This document shows, in pieces, positions 23,649-36,496 of a stretch of DNA of 64,000 nucleotides. Location of the stretch: assembly GCF_018446385.1 (NCBI RefSeq), contig NC_056003.1:21015198-21079197 (forward strand), in the 5' to 3' direction. The notes below the pieces were generated by a model. The model was not told where the DNA came from. It saw only the letters and a program-made list of their open reading frames with translations, and searched no databases. Origin of the DNA: Zingiber officinale (Eukaryota > Streptophyta > Magnoliopsida > Zingiberales > Zingiberaceae). Positions within the stretch are counted from its first letter, which is position 1; every line of letters starts with the position of its first letter. Both the position numbers and the translations under genes were made by a program.

Positions 23649-26600
23649 ATGTGGCTTCGTTCGGTAGGTGCGGCGCCGACCCTTAAATTTCATTGCTTTC
23701 CCGGCGTCATCGCAAAACCTACCTCCAGCAAGAGCGTCGCCGGCCTTCCTCTCTCAAGAAACCATCTCGCTCTCATCACATCGAAACAAGAAATGACCGC
23801 AGGTATCTTTTAACTCCTACGCGACACTACGATCGCCCTTGGTTCGTGCTTCATGCTCTCGATTCCATGTTTCGGCGCTGCAGAGTACGAGGAGGCGTTG
23901 ATTTGCTTGTCCTCCCTCATCACACGCCGCACCCGAGCCGATAGGTCCAATAAGGGCGACAGCTTCGATCTCTTGTTCGAATACCTCAAGGTTCCCCCGC
24001 CGCCGCCGCTGCTTCCTCTCTCTCTTGATTATGATTATGTTTGCCTTTCGTGACATATCAGACATGGATTTGTCTAGATTTTGGATCTGGAAGCTGCAAT
24101 TTCTCCTCTCAATGTCATCCATGTCGCTGGCACTAAAGGAAAGGTGGTAACTTTGGTCCACGGTCGTTTTGCACTTGTGCGTTCTGCTTTCCAAATGGAT
24201 TTTTTTTTCGTCCTTGACTTTCCGAATGGCGATGCAGGGATCAACCTGTACGTTCACGGAGTCTATTATCCGCTCTTGTGGATTCCGAACTGGTCTCTTC
24301 ACATCTCCTCACCTGATCGATGTCCGGGAGCGGTTCCGTCTTGATGGGTAAGACTGTCGTTTCCTATCGATAGAATGGCTCATGAATTTCTTTATCTCTT
24401 TCCTTGTCCACTACAATCCTATTGAAAAATTGACTTTACAGTCTTTAGTGATCGCAAGTGCAGCAAGTGACTCCTACGGAACAATCTGCACTTGCAAGAG
24501 TTTTACAGTCCTATTGAGTTCCTATTTTTAGTGACACATGTGGATATTATGAGAGGCATTTATATCGGTTTTTCCTTATTTCCATTGTGAGAATTCTAGG
24601 GTAGAAGTTTCTGAAAAGATGTTCTTGGAGCACTTCTGGTGGTGTTGGAACAGATTGCAGGTATATCCAATTAATTCTGGTCCATTAAACTATGCCTGTT
24701 TCTACAGGAACCTGTCATTTGTATACTGGGCCCTTATAGTACTTAATGGAGTTTCATTTTGGACGCATTCCTAAGCTGTTCTTTTTCATTTATTGGTTAT
24801 AAGTGTGAATGCCTACGTTTGTTTAACCCAGATAAAAGCCTGCAATTTCTTGATCCCCTTTTCACACTTTGCCTTGTCATTTTATGGTATATGATTTATT
24901 TTTTTTCAAACAACTCTGCTCCTTGGCATTGCAGGATAAAACTTGTGATGATTTACCAATGCCGAATTATTTCAGATTCCTTGCCCTCCTTGCATTCAGG
25001 ATGTTCTCAGCAGAGCGAGTTAAGTTCACATTTCTTTCTAATGCTTTCTTATTTTTTTTTATAGATGTCATTTCAACTCCATTGTCGATGCTCATTGGGT
25101 TTATTTCTTGTTGCCTTTTTGCTTCATCAAAGAAAGCAGGCTCCTGATAGCCTCAAGTGACCTGATCTATAGCTGGAAATACTCTATGAATTTAGTGCTT
25201 CAGCTTCTTATACAGAAATTTGTCATACAAGAAGAAAGTTTTAAGTTGTGTTATTCCATATGTTTAACAAACACAATAATTTGTTAAAATATGCTTACTG
25301 CATTTTATACTTCTTTGTATAGAATTGTTCTGTCTAGTTGTGCAGATATATGCTGATTGTTGCTGCTTGGTTCTACCCGACAAACAATTCCTGCTCCCTC
25401 AGGCTCAGGCAGATCTAGGCAATAACTTGCTATAATCCTTTACTTAGCTATGTTTCAAGCCATAAATCCAGGAAAAATAAATGCCTCTTGTGGAAGATAT
25501 TAAGGATGGCGAAAGATGGTTAGGAAGGACTAGTCTCCTATTTCCATGTTATTATGACATTTTCTTCCTTGTTAGGCAAGAAAATTCTCACATGGACCCC
25601 GGCAATGAGCACAAATGTTAACCTCGTTAGCAAATATAATCTATTGTTTGATGGACATATATAAAATGTATAATTACTGCTTTTGTTTTCAGTGCTCTAG
25701 TTGCTACTGAAAATCCAGTACCATCCATTCTTGCAAACTATGAGTCAGATCTAAATGTGATTGCACAACATCTGTTGCTGTATTGCATTCTTACATATGT
25801 TTCTGCATGAAGCAGGTGGATGCTGCTATTATGGAAGTTGGTTTAGGAGGAAAGTTTGATGCAACCAATGTGGTAAGTAGTAAGTACCAAGTTTCAAGTC
25901 TGTTCTTGGTTTTCCTGAAACTTTTTAGCCTTCATATCAATCCATACTACATGGTAATTCTCAAAAGTCACCATTGTTTTCAGGTGCAGGAGCCAATTGT
26001 TTGTGGAATATCATCATTGGGTTATGACCATATGGAAATTCTTGGTTAGTCTCTATCCATCCAAGAATTATAATGCAAATATTTGAAATTATATGAATGT
26101 AGCCTGTTAATTTTCAAATATATTTATCCTAATTTAGCAAACTCTTGCTATCTTCCTCTTCAACAAAAACAAGTGCCAGAGTACTCAAGGTTTTTATTGG
26201 TGCTTGTTTATTGTGACTATATCATAGACTAGTAGACACTGTATCAGTAATTTGGTCATAAAAATGTGTTTTTAAACCAACTTTAAGATGGATATAAGAA
26301 TCAGTCTTGTTGAATGCTAACAAAGTAAGGTGCTAATTAACTTAGCTGGAGAAGACATTGGATATTGATATGCATGATTGGGATCAATTCCAGCCATGCG
26401 TTATTTTCCCCTTTTTTTTCTGAAAATGTTGATGATTGTTCACACGATAAAATAATTGAAGTAACAACCCAGATACAAGCTTACTGGCCGAATGAGAAAT
26501 GGAGGGTAAGGTCTTTGCAGTACTACATAAAATGTAAAAAGGTTTGTGAGATAACAAAAAAAAAGGCTCTAATTTTCAACCAAGCCAAGGAAGCATTTGC

Positions 26601-29600
26601 ACACTCATGATCTACAAACTAGCAGCACAGATTAATGTTTCTAAATGGCGGTCGAGGCGGCCACCTAGGTGGGAGGCGGACATCAACTCCATTGCCTCAA
26701 AAGCGGTGCTTTAGGCGGTAACTCACCTTCTTCCGCCACCGCCGCGCCTGGAGCTGCTGCCGTTTCGCCACCTCAACACATTCGGACGCATCGCTTGGAC
26801 CCGACAAAGATTTGAATGCGTCGTGTGAGCCTGGACGCATCGTGCGAGCCGGGTGACACGTCCGGACGCATAACCCGAGCCTTGCGACGCGTTCGGACGT
26901 GTCCGAACCCATCACGCAAGTTCGGGCGCGTCGCCCGAGCTCAGCGATGTGTCCAGACGCATCACTCAAGTCCGAACACGTTGTCTGAGCTTGGTGACGT
27001 GCCCGAAGGTGTCACCCAAGCTCGGGGACGGGCCCGGAGGCGTCACCCCGATTCGGTGATCACCTAGAGGCGTCACCCGGACCCAGTGACACATCCAAAC
27101 TAGTCACGCGGTCCCGATGATATGATGAACTCGTCGCTCAGCTGAAACAGGGTGCACGGGTAAGTTGTAAGTTAGGGTTTAATTAAATTACTTTAGGTTA
27201 ATAATTTTAATCAACTCCTAACTATAATTGGGATAATTTAAATAAACTTAATTAAAATCTAATAAAATTATCTCATTAATTTAATATATATATATATATA
27301 TATAATTATATTTTTTTATTTTTAAATATTTAGATTAAATTTTTTATTTTTAATTAATATATTTCATTAAAAGTAAATATAATACATCATAATGATTATT
27401 TATAATATTATATATATTTTTTTTAAAAAAATCAACTGCCGAGGCGGTAGGCGGTCACTTACCGCCACCATCTACCGTCATTTACAACACTATAAAGTTT
27501 AAATCTGGGAGTATTATGGTCATTTGGCTTTACCCCTCAATGAAAACTGGAGTACATCCTTCTAAATTATAGCTACATTGATCATTTTATAAATCATTGT
27601 GGTCCCTTTTCTAACAACTTTAGCTTTTGGAATGAATGGTTAGTCAATCAACTTTGACATGTTATTAGAGCAGGCAATCCAAGGTTCATATCTGTATCAA
27701 AAAAAAAAAAATCTCATCACTACATATGTTAATTTTAATTCATGTGTTTAGTTGGACCAACCCATCCATGAATGGGGAGTATTATGAAAATAAATATATA
27801 AAGTGGTTCCTCATATAATATCTCAGGATTTTAAGATAAGTGGTTAGTCAATCAACTTTAGCAATGGTCATTTGGCTTCAGCCCTAATGAAAACTGGGCT
27901 ACATCCTTCTAATCTTGTAGCATTTCCTTCTAGACTCTATGTTATTGCAATCTGCTGTACTCCAATCCTTAATGAACACAAACTAATGTTCATCAACTAA
28001 AGTGGAGATCGCCTTCTGCAAACACAGAGTCACACTTTGGAGATTACCTTGACAAGCAAATGTTCAAGAAAGAAGATGTGTAACTGTTCTTTCACCTTCA
28101 ATCTTAGGGATTAAGGATATGGAGAAAGATTTGCAACATTGAAGATGTTGTCCCATTAAAGAAGTCAAGAAACATCTTCATTAGGTTTTATTTAACAATC
28201 TCAAAATAAGAGAGAAGGAATTCATAGAAGCAACTTGGACATTTTAATTTACCCAATCCTGAAATAGCAGAGTGGATTTCCACTACTGAGAAAGAAAGTA
28301 TCAACCCATCAACAGTCACTGCTAAGAAGGTAAGATAGAGTCATCGAGCTAAATACATGGAAAATGTGGTGCCTCTGTACAGTCTTTCTCTGTGAAGGCT
28401 TGAAAGATGTCATTTTCATTCATTGACTTCTTCTCTTCTGCACTTTTCTCCCACTAGAAATAGTTTGTGTTCTTGTCTTCTTTCTCAGCCCATCTGACCA
28501 AAGCTTGCTATTGCCTGTATCTTGCCTTACTCAAATTCAATTTCATCAAGTTTCGGAAAAGATTGATAGGCAGAAACCATGGAAGGAGTCCATGGTTGGA
28601 AAAAATCTCTCAAATTTTTTTAGTTTAATATGTAAAAGGCATCTTAAAACTGACCATCTCATCAGCCTTCTACTCCATGCAGAAATGATGTAGCAGTTTA
28701 GAAGCTGATTAATCCAGCTTGTTCGCACTACATTCATAAACTCTGAACAAAATCTAGTTGTTTTTGAAGCAAAACACTCTAGACTGGAGGGGAATAACAT
28801 GTTTATTAACAAAGAGTAGAGGTGCGTAATCCAACAATTCCACAGGCAGGGCAATAATTATGCTGACAGAACAAAGAAGTTCATCTGATATATTTAGAAT
28901 CTTCTCCCTGACAACCAGTCAACAAATTCCTAATTTGAAAGCTAAGCACACAAGAGGGAAGTGCAAGTCAGCATCCCAATCAATTCTGCCTCTCTTCTTC
29001 CTCAAGAGTACTGTAAAAGTCTCCTGCTATGAACCAAGAGACGTCTACTAGATCACCTACATAATGCAATTCTTGAAAGAAATATTTCCAATCAGCATCT
29101 TTGTATCATAGACTAGTGTGAAGAATAATTCAGAGGATGACCACACATTATGCAACACTACTTTTAGAGAAAAAACACTCCTTGCATCAAGCAAATCCCA
29201 CGTCTCAAAAAATTAACTGGTAGCCAGATCAAAAGGTACCAGCCTTGGGAATTATCTTTTAGAGAAAACCTCAGTAGTTTTGTTTCTTGGAGTAAAATAA
29301 GATTATTTGCATTTGCTGATCAAACACGTTACCATCTGATGCTTTGGGAGCTTGTTCACACCATGCATATTCTAGGAAAGAAAATTAAGACAAAATGATA
29401 TGGTAAGGGAAATACATCCATGAAAACAATTGAAGCAAGGATTAGAAGGTGTAAACCTCAAGACTCTCCATGATAGCCTCGAAGGTCAATGGATCAGCCG
29501 AGAGTACCTCTGCCCTGCACAGACTAAGAGAACATGCTCCTTTAAAGAATCAAGCTTCAAGATTGTTATGGACCTAGGGATATAAATGTAAGAATCACGT

Positions 29601-32410
29601 AAATACTAGGGACTTGTAATGAGGAAAATCTACATAGATGGAGAGGACTACATAGGGCAATCAATGTAATCAATTGCCATTACAAGGACCATAGGATTAT
29701 GGCTGTCAGCAGAACATGGAACGATGGCAGAAGGTGCTTCAAACCCTATTATTTTGCATTGAAAAAAATGTGATGCATAATATTCTTATATTCTCACTAA
29801 ATGCTTGATGTGAGTTATGATTCTTTGATTAATCTTTTTTAACTTGAAGAGAAGAGCAAGTGAAGGCACTAGATAGGTGGGTGAATAAATACAATCTTAA
29901 GTCTAAACTTCAGCAATCATATAATCGACTCCTTAACATGCTAGTTTCTGTAAGATGCCACATAGGAAAGGTAAAGCATTTCTATTTCTGAGATACCAAA
30001 ATTCTAATTCATAATAACTTAGTATGTGGATAGTATCTTTAATTTGCTTATTCTATATTGTGCCATGATCAGGGTATACACTTGAAGAAATTGCTGGAGA
30101 GAAAGCTGGAATTTTCAAGGTTTTAGTTTCTATTTTCTTTGGCATTTGTATATAGAAATATGTCATGAAAATAATATCCATCTTTTTTTTACACTGGAAA
30201 TTTATCTTACTTCACACAGAAAAATGTACCTGCATACGTCGCACCCCAGCCTGAATCAGCATTGCATACACTAGAAGAAAAGGCTTCTCAATTAGGTGTA
30301 AGCAACCTTCTCATAGGAAAATATGGTTACTATAATCTGAATGTCAATTTATATTAATTAGGGCAAATAACTAGCATTTTAATTATTCCATTGCAGATTC
30401 CTCTTCATGTAGTTTCTCCATTAGATCCTGGATTACTGAAAGGTCAACATCTTGGGCTTGCTGGTGAACACCAATTCATAAATGCTGGTCTTGCTGTAGC
30501 CTTGTCCACCTTTTGGCTTACAAAAACTGGAAACTTGAAAAACATTCAAAGAAATGAAAATGTGAGTATTATTTTTCCATATTCTTTTCTGTCATTTCAA
30601 AGAAATGTATCATCTATGGTTTGCCTCGTGGATCAGATTCTACCTGAGCAATTTATCAGAGGCTTATCAAGTGCTAATTTGGAGGGAAGAGCACAGATAA
30701 TTCCTGATCGAGTTATGCAACAGCAGAACTCCAACAATAGATGCCTCACTTTCTACCTTGATGGAGCCCATAGCCCAGAAAGCCTAGAGGTGTGTGCAAA
30801 ATGGTTTTCCACCGCTTTACGGGAGGATAGTCACCATTTTGAGGAACATCCTCATGGGAAAAGCCCTGATGGACAAGTAAGTTCTGATTGACTTTTGACA
30901 TTCATTGACCAAAAACGTAGATGAATCATCCATACAATTAAGACTTTCTTCCACAGGGAGGTTATCCTGATTCTGATAAGGTCGATTGCCTACAGATACT
31001 ACTGTTCAATTGCATGTCAGTTAGAGATCCTCAAGTTCTGCTTCCACATCTATTAAATACTTGTCTCAAGAACGGTAAGTCAATCTTTTTTTCATATTGG
31101 TTCTTTCCCTCCCATAAGTTTTCTTGCTTTGTGAAGGAGGATATTCTTTTATAATCAATGTACACGTCAAATAGGCTTCTGGTAGGTCAGTTTGAATGTC
31201 CTTCTTGAATAGTTAATCAAATTGCTTCCTTAGAAACGTTAGCTTTCATCTTCAAGGTTTTTTTATACAAACTACAGAATCATTGGTTTTATTTGTAGAA
31301 AAATCTTAACTTCATACTTGAAAATTATTATGCTATCTGCTTCTTGAAACCTCCAGGAGGAAATCCTAGTGGACATGCACCGTGGAGAAACTAATTAATA
31401 TTTGTTTCCTGAATTCAAATATTTGGAGACACTAGGCTACACATGCAATGAAATGACTATTTAATAACTGAGTTATGCACTCAGATACTAATTAACTTTT
31501 CATTTAATCATGAACTGTAAATATGGATATATCATACCTTTCAGGTGTCAAATTCCACAAGGCTATTTTTGTACCAAACCAGTCGGTGTTTAACAAGGTT
31601 AGTTCTCATGCTTCACCACCAACTGATTCTGAGCAGGTTGACTTGTCATGGCAGCTGACACTACAGAGAGTGTGGGACAATCTGTGTCATGCAGAAGGTA
31701 CAGAAGTATTCTAACTTAACAAAAATTATTTACTGAAAGATTTCTAAATACTTGAAAGAATTGAGAACTCCTTCCTAGTGATTTGACACCATTAAATTTC
31801 ATTCTTTTTGATATATAACCAGATATCCATATAGATTCATATCTAATCCAAATGTGCAGGTTCTAGCAGCCTAGTATTTCCTTCTCTCCCACTTGCTATC
31901 AAGTGGCTCAGGGAAAGTGCTCAACAAGGCAGATCAATTCGATTTCAGGTATGGTGTTAACATTGCTCTAGGCAAAAGCTAGCCTTTCATAATTGTCCTT
32001 TTAGTGTTTTTAGTGTATAAAATCCACAAACCACGAGTTCATTCAGTTAATCTCAGTTCTACCTTCAGAAATACTTGAAGCTACTTGAAGATTATAGACC
32101 GTGCATAGAAGGGCCTGCTGTATAGGACTACGCATCTTTGTTTTTCAGAATATAATTATATTTCTATTAAGGATTTGGCGATTTTACGCAGGCCAATTAA
32201 ACACACATAAAAAAGTTGCAGATGATGAAAAATGGCACACAAGTATTATATGTGAATTAGATGATGTCGAACAAAATAAGCACCATGTATCTTGAAAGAC
32301 TGGATGCTATATTTAGACAAATTTCTCATCTTTTTGCCCATGCATTTCAGGTTCTGGTAACAGGTTCGCTGCACCTTGTGGGTGATGTGCTGAGATTAAT
32401 CAAGAAGTGA
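23649..32410 (+). CDS. FPGS: Folylpolyglutamate synthase with organelle-type N terminus (16 exons, 549 aa)
   Basis: ATP-dependent ligase adding glutamates to tetrahydrofolates, which retains folates and improves their use by C1 enzymes. Exons: 23649-23802, 23884-23990, 24078-24143, 24238-24347, 24600-24660, 24935-25018, 25816-25872, 25984-26044, 30073-30119, 30220-30297, 30397-30561, 30637-30876, 30957-31074, 31545-31697, 31860-31948, 32351-32410 (TGA). All phases agree. Landmarks: P-loop GTKGKGST split over exons 3/4, [71 protein letters not shown], and [17 protein letters not shown] at the C terminus. Residues 1-48 lack acidic residues apart from one near the end and are rich in Arg, Lys, Ser and Ala, as in a transit peptide. 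A second in-frame ATG (23793) would give a form starting MTAEYEEAL. The first intron (81 bp) and the N-terminal exon are inferred from frame and splice sites. Confidence 0.93.
26633..27498. mobile_element. Probable hAT-like element with GC-rich tandem core
   Basis: Left end TAATGTTTCTAAATGGCGG and right end (reverse complement) TAGTGTTGTAAATGACGG form an imperfect inverted repeat. Both are followed inward by GGCGG-rich sequence. From 26760 to 27100 a degenerate unit of about 38-40 bp containing GACGCATC...CGAGCC...GTGACGCGTCCGG repeats several times, followed by an AT-rich half. The layout mirrors the element at 16060-17115. No convincing 8-bp target duplication was found, so superfamily assignment rests on end sequence and architecture only. 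Confidence 0.6.
28700..29065 (-). pseudogene. LINE endonuclease fragment
   Basis: The minus strand encodes [20 protein letters not shown] at about 28990-29045, close to the WxxxGDFNxxLxxxEK motif of plant L1-type LINE endonucleases (the N is replaced by Y). Further on, in other frames, come [14 protein letters not shown] (like FTWTGxQGEDxxYIRLDR) and [10 protein letters not shown] (like the catalytic SDHAPLL, with D and H altered), then a KxFCFKN block. Stops and frame changes break it up. It is a dead fragment; no reverse transcriptase is seen. Confidence 0.7.
29333..29514 (-). pseudogene. Antisense exon-like pair of unknown origin in FPGS intron 8
   Basis: On the minus strand, 29514-29457 reads as an exon (acceptor CTGTGCAG, donor GAG/GTTTAC) and 29371-29333 as the next (acceptor TTTTCTTTCCTAG, donor ATG/GTAACG). 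Joined, they stay open for 32 codons and include [20 protein letters not shown]. The sharp splice signals and normal amino-acid mix suggest a fragment of a real, intron-containing gene rather than chance. I do not recognise the protein. No further exons were found either side. It may be a piece captured by a DNA transposon or left by a duplication. Confidence 0.4.
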
Positions 32411-32731
32411 CTCTACTCTATTGCTTTAGCCCATAAGCTGAACCAGCTGTTTGGATTTTCCTAGTCTTTACACTTATACTTGTCTGAAGAAGCATTCAGG
32501 ATTTCGCAAGCCATCGTCCCGAGAAATTTTATTTGATGATTGAATGTTTGTTGTAAAGGACCTCTTCAAGTTTCAAATTAAGAAGAGGACTTAAACATGA
32601 GTGCAATTGCCATTTTAAATAGAATCAAAATCCCTCCAAGTTTATACATTTTTTTTTTGTGTGTAAGATGGTGGTACGATTGTATAAGGTTGAGACAGTC
32701 GACAATAGTGATACATAGTGGTTTTTGATTA
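32411..32731. other. FPGS 3' flank
   Basis: The 321 bp between the FPGS stop and the retrotransposon LTR must hold the 3' UTR and poly(A) signals. No certain poly(A) signal was assigned. Confidence 0.5.
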
Positions 32732-34497
32732 TGTTGGTTCGTAAATATTGTTGCAGCGGATAAACTCGAAGCAAGCTCCTCTAATACTAACAAGATGGAT
32801 TTACTTGATATCTACCTTAAATGAGGTGACTAATCCAAAGATCTGTTTCTCTCACACATCCACTATGAAAATACTTTTTCAGAAATACTCTAGAGACGGA
32901 GAAGTCTCGTACAAGCTCACACACAAAAATACAAGAAGAAGAATCAGAAAAAGTTAATATAATATGAAATCTTATAAGATTTATAACAAATGAAATCCTA
33001 GCTTCTTACTTTTTGTTTGTAGACATCTCTTGATCAATTTAGAAGTATAGCAACACTTCTCTCAAACTCTTCAAGAACTAGTGTTGAGCGATAAGAAATT
33101 TGTCGTGAGAGCTCTGATGAAATAGTGCACGAAAAATCCTTTTCTTGGGTTACCATTGGCGCTTTAATCGATTAAGAATCTCCTTAATCGATTATAACGT
33201 CAGCAACTTATATAACGACTACTTTTCTGAAGGTTAATCGATTACCCCTAACCGATTAAGCCTTCATAATCGATTAGCATAGTCGATTAGGAAGCTATCT
33301 GTTCGTGCGAGAGTTAGTTGTAAGCGATTAAGCTTCTCTGCTTAATCGCTTACCGTAGCTACTGTTTCCCACAGAATCAACCTTAATTGATTAGCTTAAT
33401 TGATTAAGGCTTGCTGAATCGATTACCTCAATCGATTAAGCTCCATTCTGTTTCCGTAATCAAACGGCTTAAGCGATTAGGGTAATTACTTAAGCTATGG
33501 TAATCGATTCGCCTAATCGATTACCAAACTCTAACTTCCAAACCTAAGTCTTGGGTTTCTTTACCCAACATCCAATCAACCGTGACCTGTTGGGACTCCT
33601 CATTGCTTAGCATCAGGTCACTCATGACTTGCTGGGACTTCTTCGCCAACTGTCCGGTCAATCTTTTGATCCACTTGGACTTTTCACATTGTTCCAAGTG
33701 TCCGGTCAACCTTGACCCACTTGGACTTGCAATCTTGTGCCAAGTGTTCGGTCAGCCTTGACCCACTTGAACTTCCAATCACCATGTGTCCGGTCAACCT
33801 TTGACCCACCTAGATTTTCAACTGTCTGGCTTTACTTACCAAGACTTTCTCATTGCCTAGCTTCACTCACTAGGGTTTTTCAAATGGCTTCACTCACCAT
33901 GACTTTTCATCATCTAACTTCACTCGCTAGGATTTCCATTTGCCTAGCTTCACTCACTAGGGCTTTTCACCTGGCTTCACTCACTAGGACTTTCAACTGT
34001 CCAGCTTCACTCACTGAGGTTTTTCACTTGGCTTCACTTATCAAGATTTTCTATCTGCCTAGCTTCACTCACTAGGGCTTTTCAACTATCTAACTTCACT
34101 TACTAGGACTTCTCAACTGTCTAGCTTCACTCACTAGGGATTTTCAACTGTCTGGCTTCACTCACCAGGACTTTCACACCAAGTGTCCGGTCAACATTGA
34201 CCCACTTGGATTTTCTTCTTTTGTTAATCATCCCGTTAGACTTGCTCTTGCCTAACCTCCAGTTAGGACTTCCCAGTCGAGTATTCGATCAACCTTTACC
34301 TACTTGACTCTTCTTTACATCAAACTAGTCAAATTTTGACAAGAAGGAATTACACCAATAATCTCCCCAAACAGACAATTGCACCTGTAATCTTCATATA
34401 TTGTTAAATATCAAAACTCAAACATCAAGATTCATGCTTGAGCCAACTCAAACTTAGTCAAACTAATCAACCTTAACCTAGGGAAATTGCACTAACA
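32732..34497 (-). repeat. LTR L1 (3' LTR of a minus-strand copia-type element)
   Basis: It runs TGTTGG...ACTAACA on the plus strand. The right end is followed by GTTTCCCTCCTTTTGAT, on the minus strand a purine-rich tract (ATCAAAAGGAGGGAAAC), so this is the element's 3' LTR. From 32755 it matches LTR L2 (38520 onward) closely. The interior holds an ATCGAT palindrome array (33165-33530), CCGGTCAACCTTGACCCACT-type repeats (33590-33830, 34180-34210) and a tandem TAGCTTCACTCACTAGG motif (33845-34170). The first about 80 bp of the left end are shorter than in L2, so there is an internal deletion near the end. Confidence 0.8.
33165..33530. repeat. ATCGAT palindrome array in LTR L1
   Basis: At least eight copies of a (T)AATCGATT(A) palindrome lie in about 360 bp, often in closely spaced pairs with short varying spacers. 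Variants such as AAGCGATTA and AATTGATTA lie between them. The same array is at 38935-39300 in L2. Confidence 0.85.
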
Positions 34498-35169
34498 GTT
34501 TCCCTCCTTTTGATATTTGACAATACATTTAAGTTAGGCTTATCCACAAGTCTCAACTTCTTCTTTATGCCAAAGTATGAATGAGGGTTTCCTACATTCT
34601 CTCCCTTAACATAAGGGTTTCATAATCTCCTCCTGTGAGTATGAAGAATTTCCTAACTTAAACCCTACATTCTCCTCCTTTGGCATACATCAAAAACTCT
34701 TCTCCTTAAGAGTTATCTCATGTTGTTCACAACACCACAATGAAGGTTTCATACCCTTCATTGTGCCCAATGATTACCCTTGAGTATTAATCATATACTT
34801 ATCCTAGAGCATTCATAGCAATGAAGGTTTGTAACCTTCAATTGTTTAGTTAAAATAATCTAAGTTATGTCTTTATGGAGTAACTCCTCTTCAAAATATG
34901 CTTTAACCTTCTGTCATTGCATCAACAATGACTTGGAGTTTCTAAACCTTTAGAAAACTCAAATTTGAAGTTTTGAGGTTCAAAATTCAACTTTGAAATT
35001 AAACCTTATCCTAAACTCCAACTTAGTCTTCTTTAGTCATTCATTTCTTGTTTCAACAAGAAAATTACCCTTAAATGCTTATCTAAGCACTTCCTAGGGT
35101 TAGGAATAGTTATCATGACTAAACATGACTTAATGGACTGAAATCAGACCATTTAAACCAAAATCAGTA

Positions 35170-35390
35170 TTCTTAAACGATTGGTGTCAGCTATCAGTGG
35201 ATTACAACCTCTCTTAATCGATTAAAGTTGAGATTTAATCGATTACCGAGTGTTAATCGATTAGACCCCTTAATTAATCACTTGATCAATTCGGCTAGCC
35301 TTTATGCTCACGTAAATGCACCCTAATTGATTGCCCTAATCAATTGGGGTGTGGTAATCGATTCACCCAATCGATTACCATAACTGAATT
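35170..35390. repeat. Internal copy of the ATCGAT palindrome array in M1
   Basis: Five or more AATCGATT palindromes, plus AATTGATT variants, recur here about 700-900 bp from the polypurine tract and outside the LTR. This shows that the array is not confined to the LTR in this family. Confidence 0.75.
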
Positions 35391-36496
35391 TTTGAATTCA
35401 ATTTCAACTGAATTTCAAAAATGCATAAATAATTCTATAAAATTCTAAAAATCATGAAAATTGTGTAGATATTATTTATGTCATATACTATTATGAAAAA
35501 AAATAGTTTTTAAGAAAATAAGAATTATTTTCAAAGATTGACACAAACTTGGAAACTCTTGAAAACTTCAATATTTTGCTCTAGTTTGTGTTTTACTATA
35601 CAATGGTGATTCCTATCAAAAGATAGCCTTCACCAAAGTTTTTCAAAAATATTTTGAAATAATTTTTAAACCCAATTTCCAACCATGTTCCTTGAGCTAA
35701 ATGCACATAACTTGTACACTAGCTTTCCCAATGATTGGATAACACATAATCTGTGTTTTGATGAAACTAAAACTTAAAAAGATGCATTAAATTAACATCT
35801 TGAGTTTTGTTCATCCTTCTAATATTTTACTTGTATCTAATTGTGCACCAAGATATATACAAGTCAAGTTATAATTCTTGTGAGATGTAAATATTAGTTT
35901 TATCCTAATCTAAGGGATCATGTATATCTATCTAGGCATTTTAAGTTACGATCATCCATCTAGGATGACACTTAATAATTAATGTCATTGTCCTTAATCG
36001 CAAGGAATTAAAGCTAATGCAGGATGATTTATGACATACATTAAAAATGAGTTTTTTTCAAAGAAAAACATCTATAGCTACATGATGTATGTATGACATG
36101 GCATATGATATCTTCATAAAAATATGAATACAAAATATGATGGCATGGCATATGATGGGTAATCAATCATGGTAATTTAGCATAAATAATATACATAGAT
36201 TATCTATCTAAATATCTCTAATTAATTGCTAAATTTAAAGAATTGACCTAAGTTTGCCTTTATCTCTCAAGAGAATGCCAAAATTCTAACTTGGCATTTA
36301 TTTTACTCTGCCTATTTGTGTCAATTTTAATTAAGTCTAAATCTTTCAATTTTGGGGCATTTTACTCTTTCAAAAGAGTAACATTTAAATCTACATTTCA
36401 AAGGTTAACAAAACCTTGAACATATCTCCAAATATCAACTTTATCAAGGTTGGGTTAACTACCATTCCAATTGTAGTTGACACTCTCTAAACTCAT

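Larger units (their letters stand above)
26045..30072 (+). other. FPGS intron 8 (4 kb), loaded with transposon remnants
   Basis: The donor GT is at 26045 and the acceptor GATCAG ends at 30072. It is the longest intron of the gene and holds the GC-rich hAT-like element, the LINE fragment and an antisense exon-like pair listed separately. Between them are AT-rich stretches without recognisable content. Two passages share phrases such as GGTTAGTCAATCAACTTT(A/G) and TGAAAACTGG(A/G)(C/G)TACATCCTTCTA (27530-27660 and 27840-27910), marking an old local duplication. Confidence 0.75.

Noticed and set aside
23853-24053. Alternative FPGS start at 23853 ([16 protein letters not shown])
   Set aside because: This reads through the AG acceptor at 23882-23883. 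Splicing the 81-bp intron joins a longer, transit-peptide-like N terminus in the right phase, which fits the family better, though it is not excluded.
26617-27506. 8-bp target duplication for the element at 26633-27498
   Set aside because: The best candidate flanks (GCACAGAT and TAAAGTTT) do not match, so none is claimed.
28546-28854. 102-codon minus-strand ORF in FPGS intron 8
   Set aside because: It overlaps the decayed LINE endonuclease in a shifted frame, with no domain of its own.
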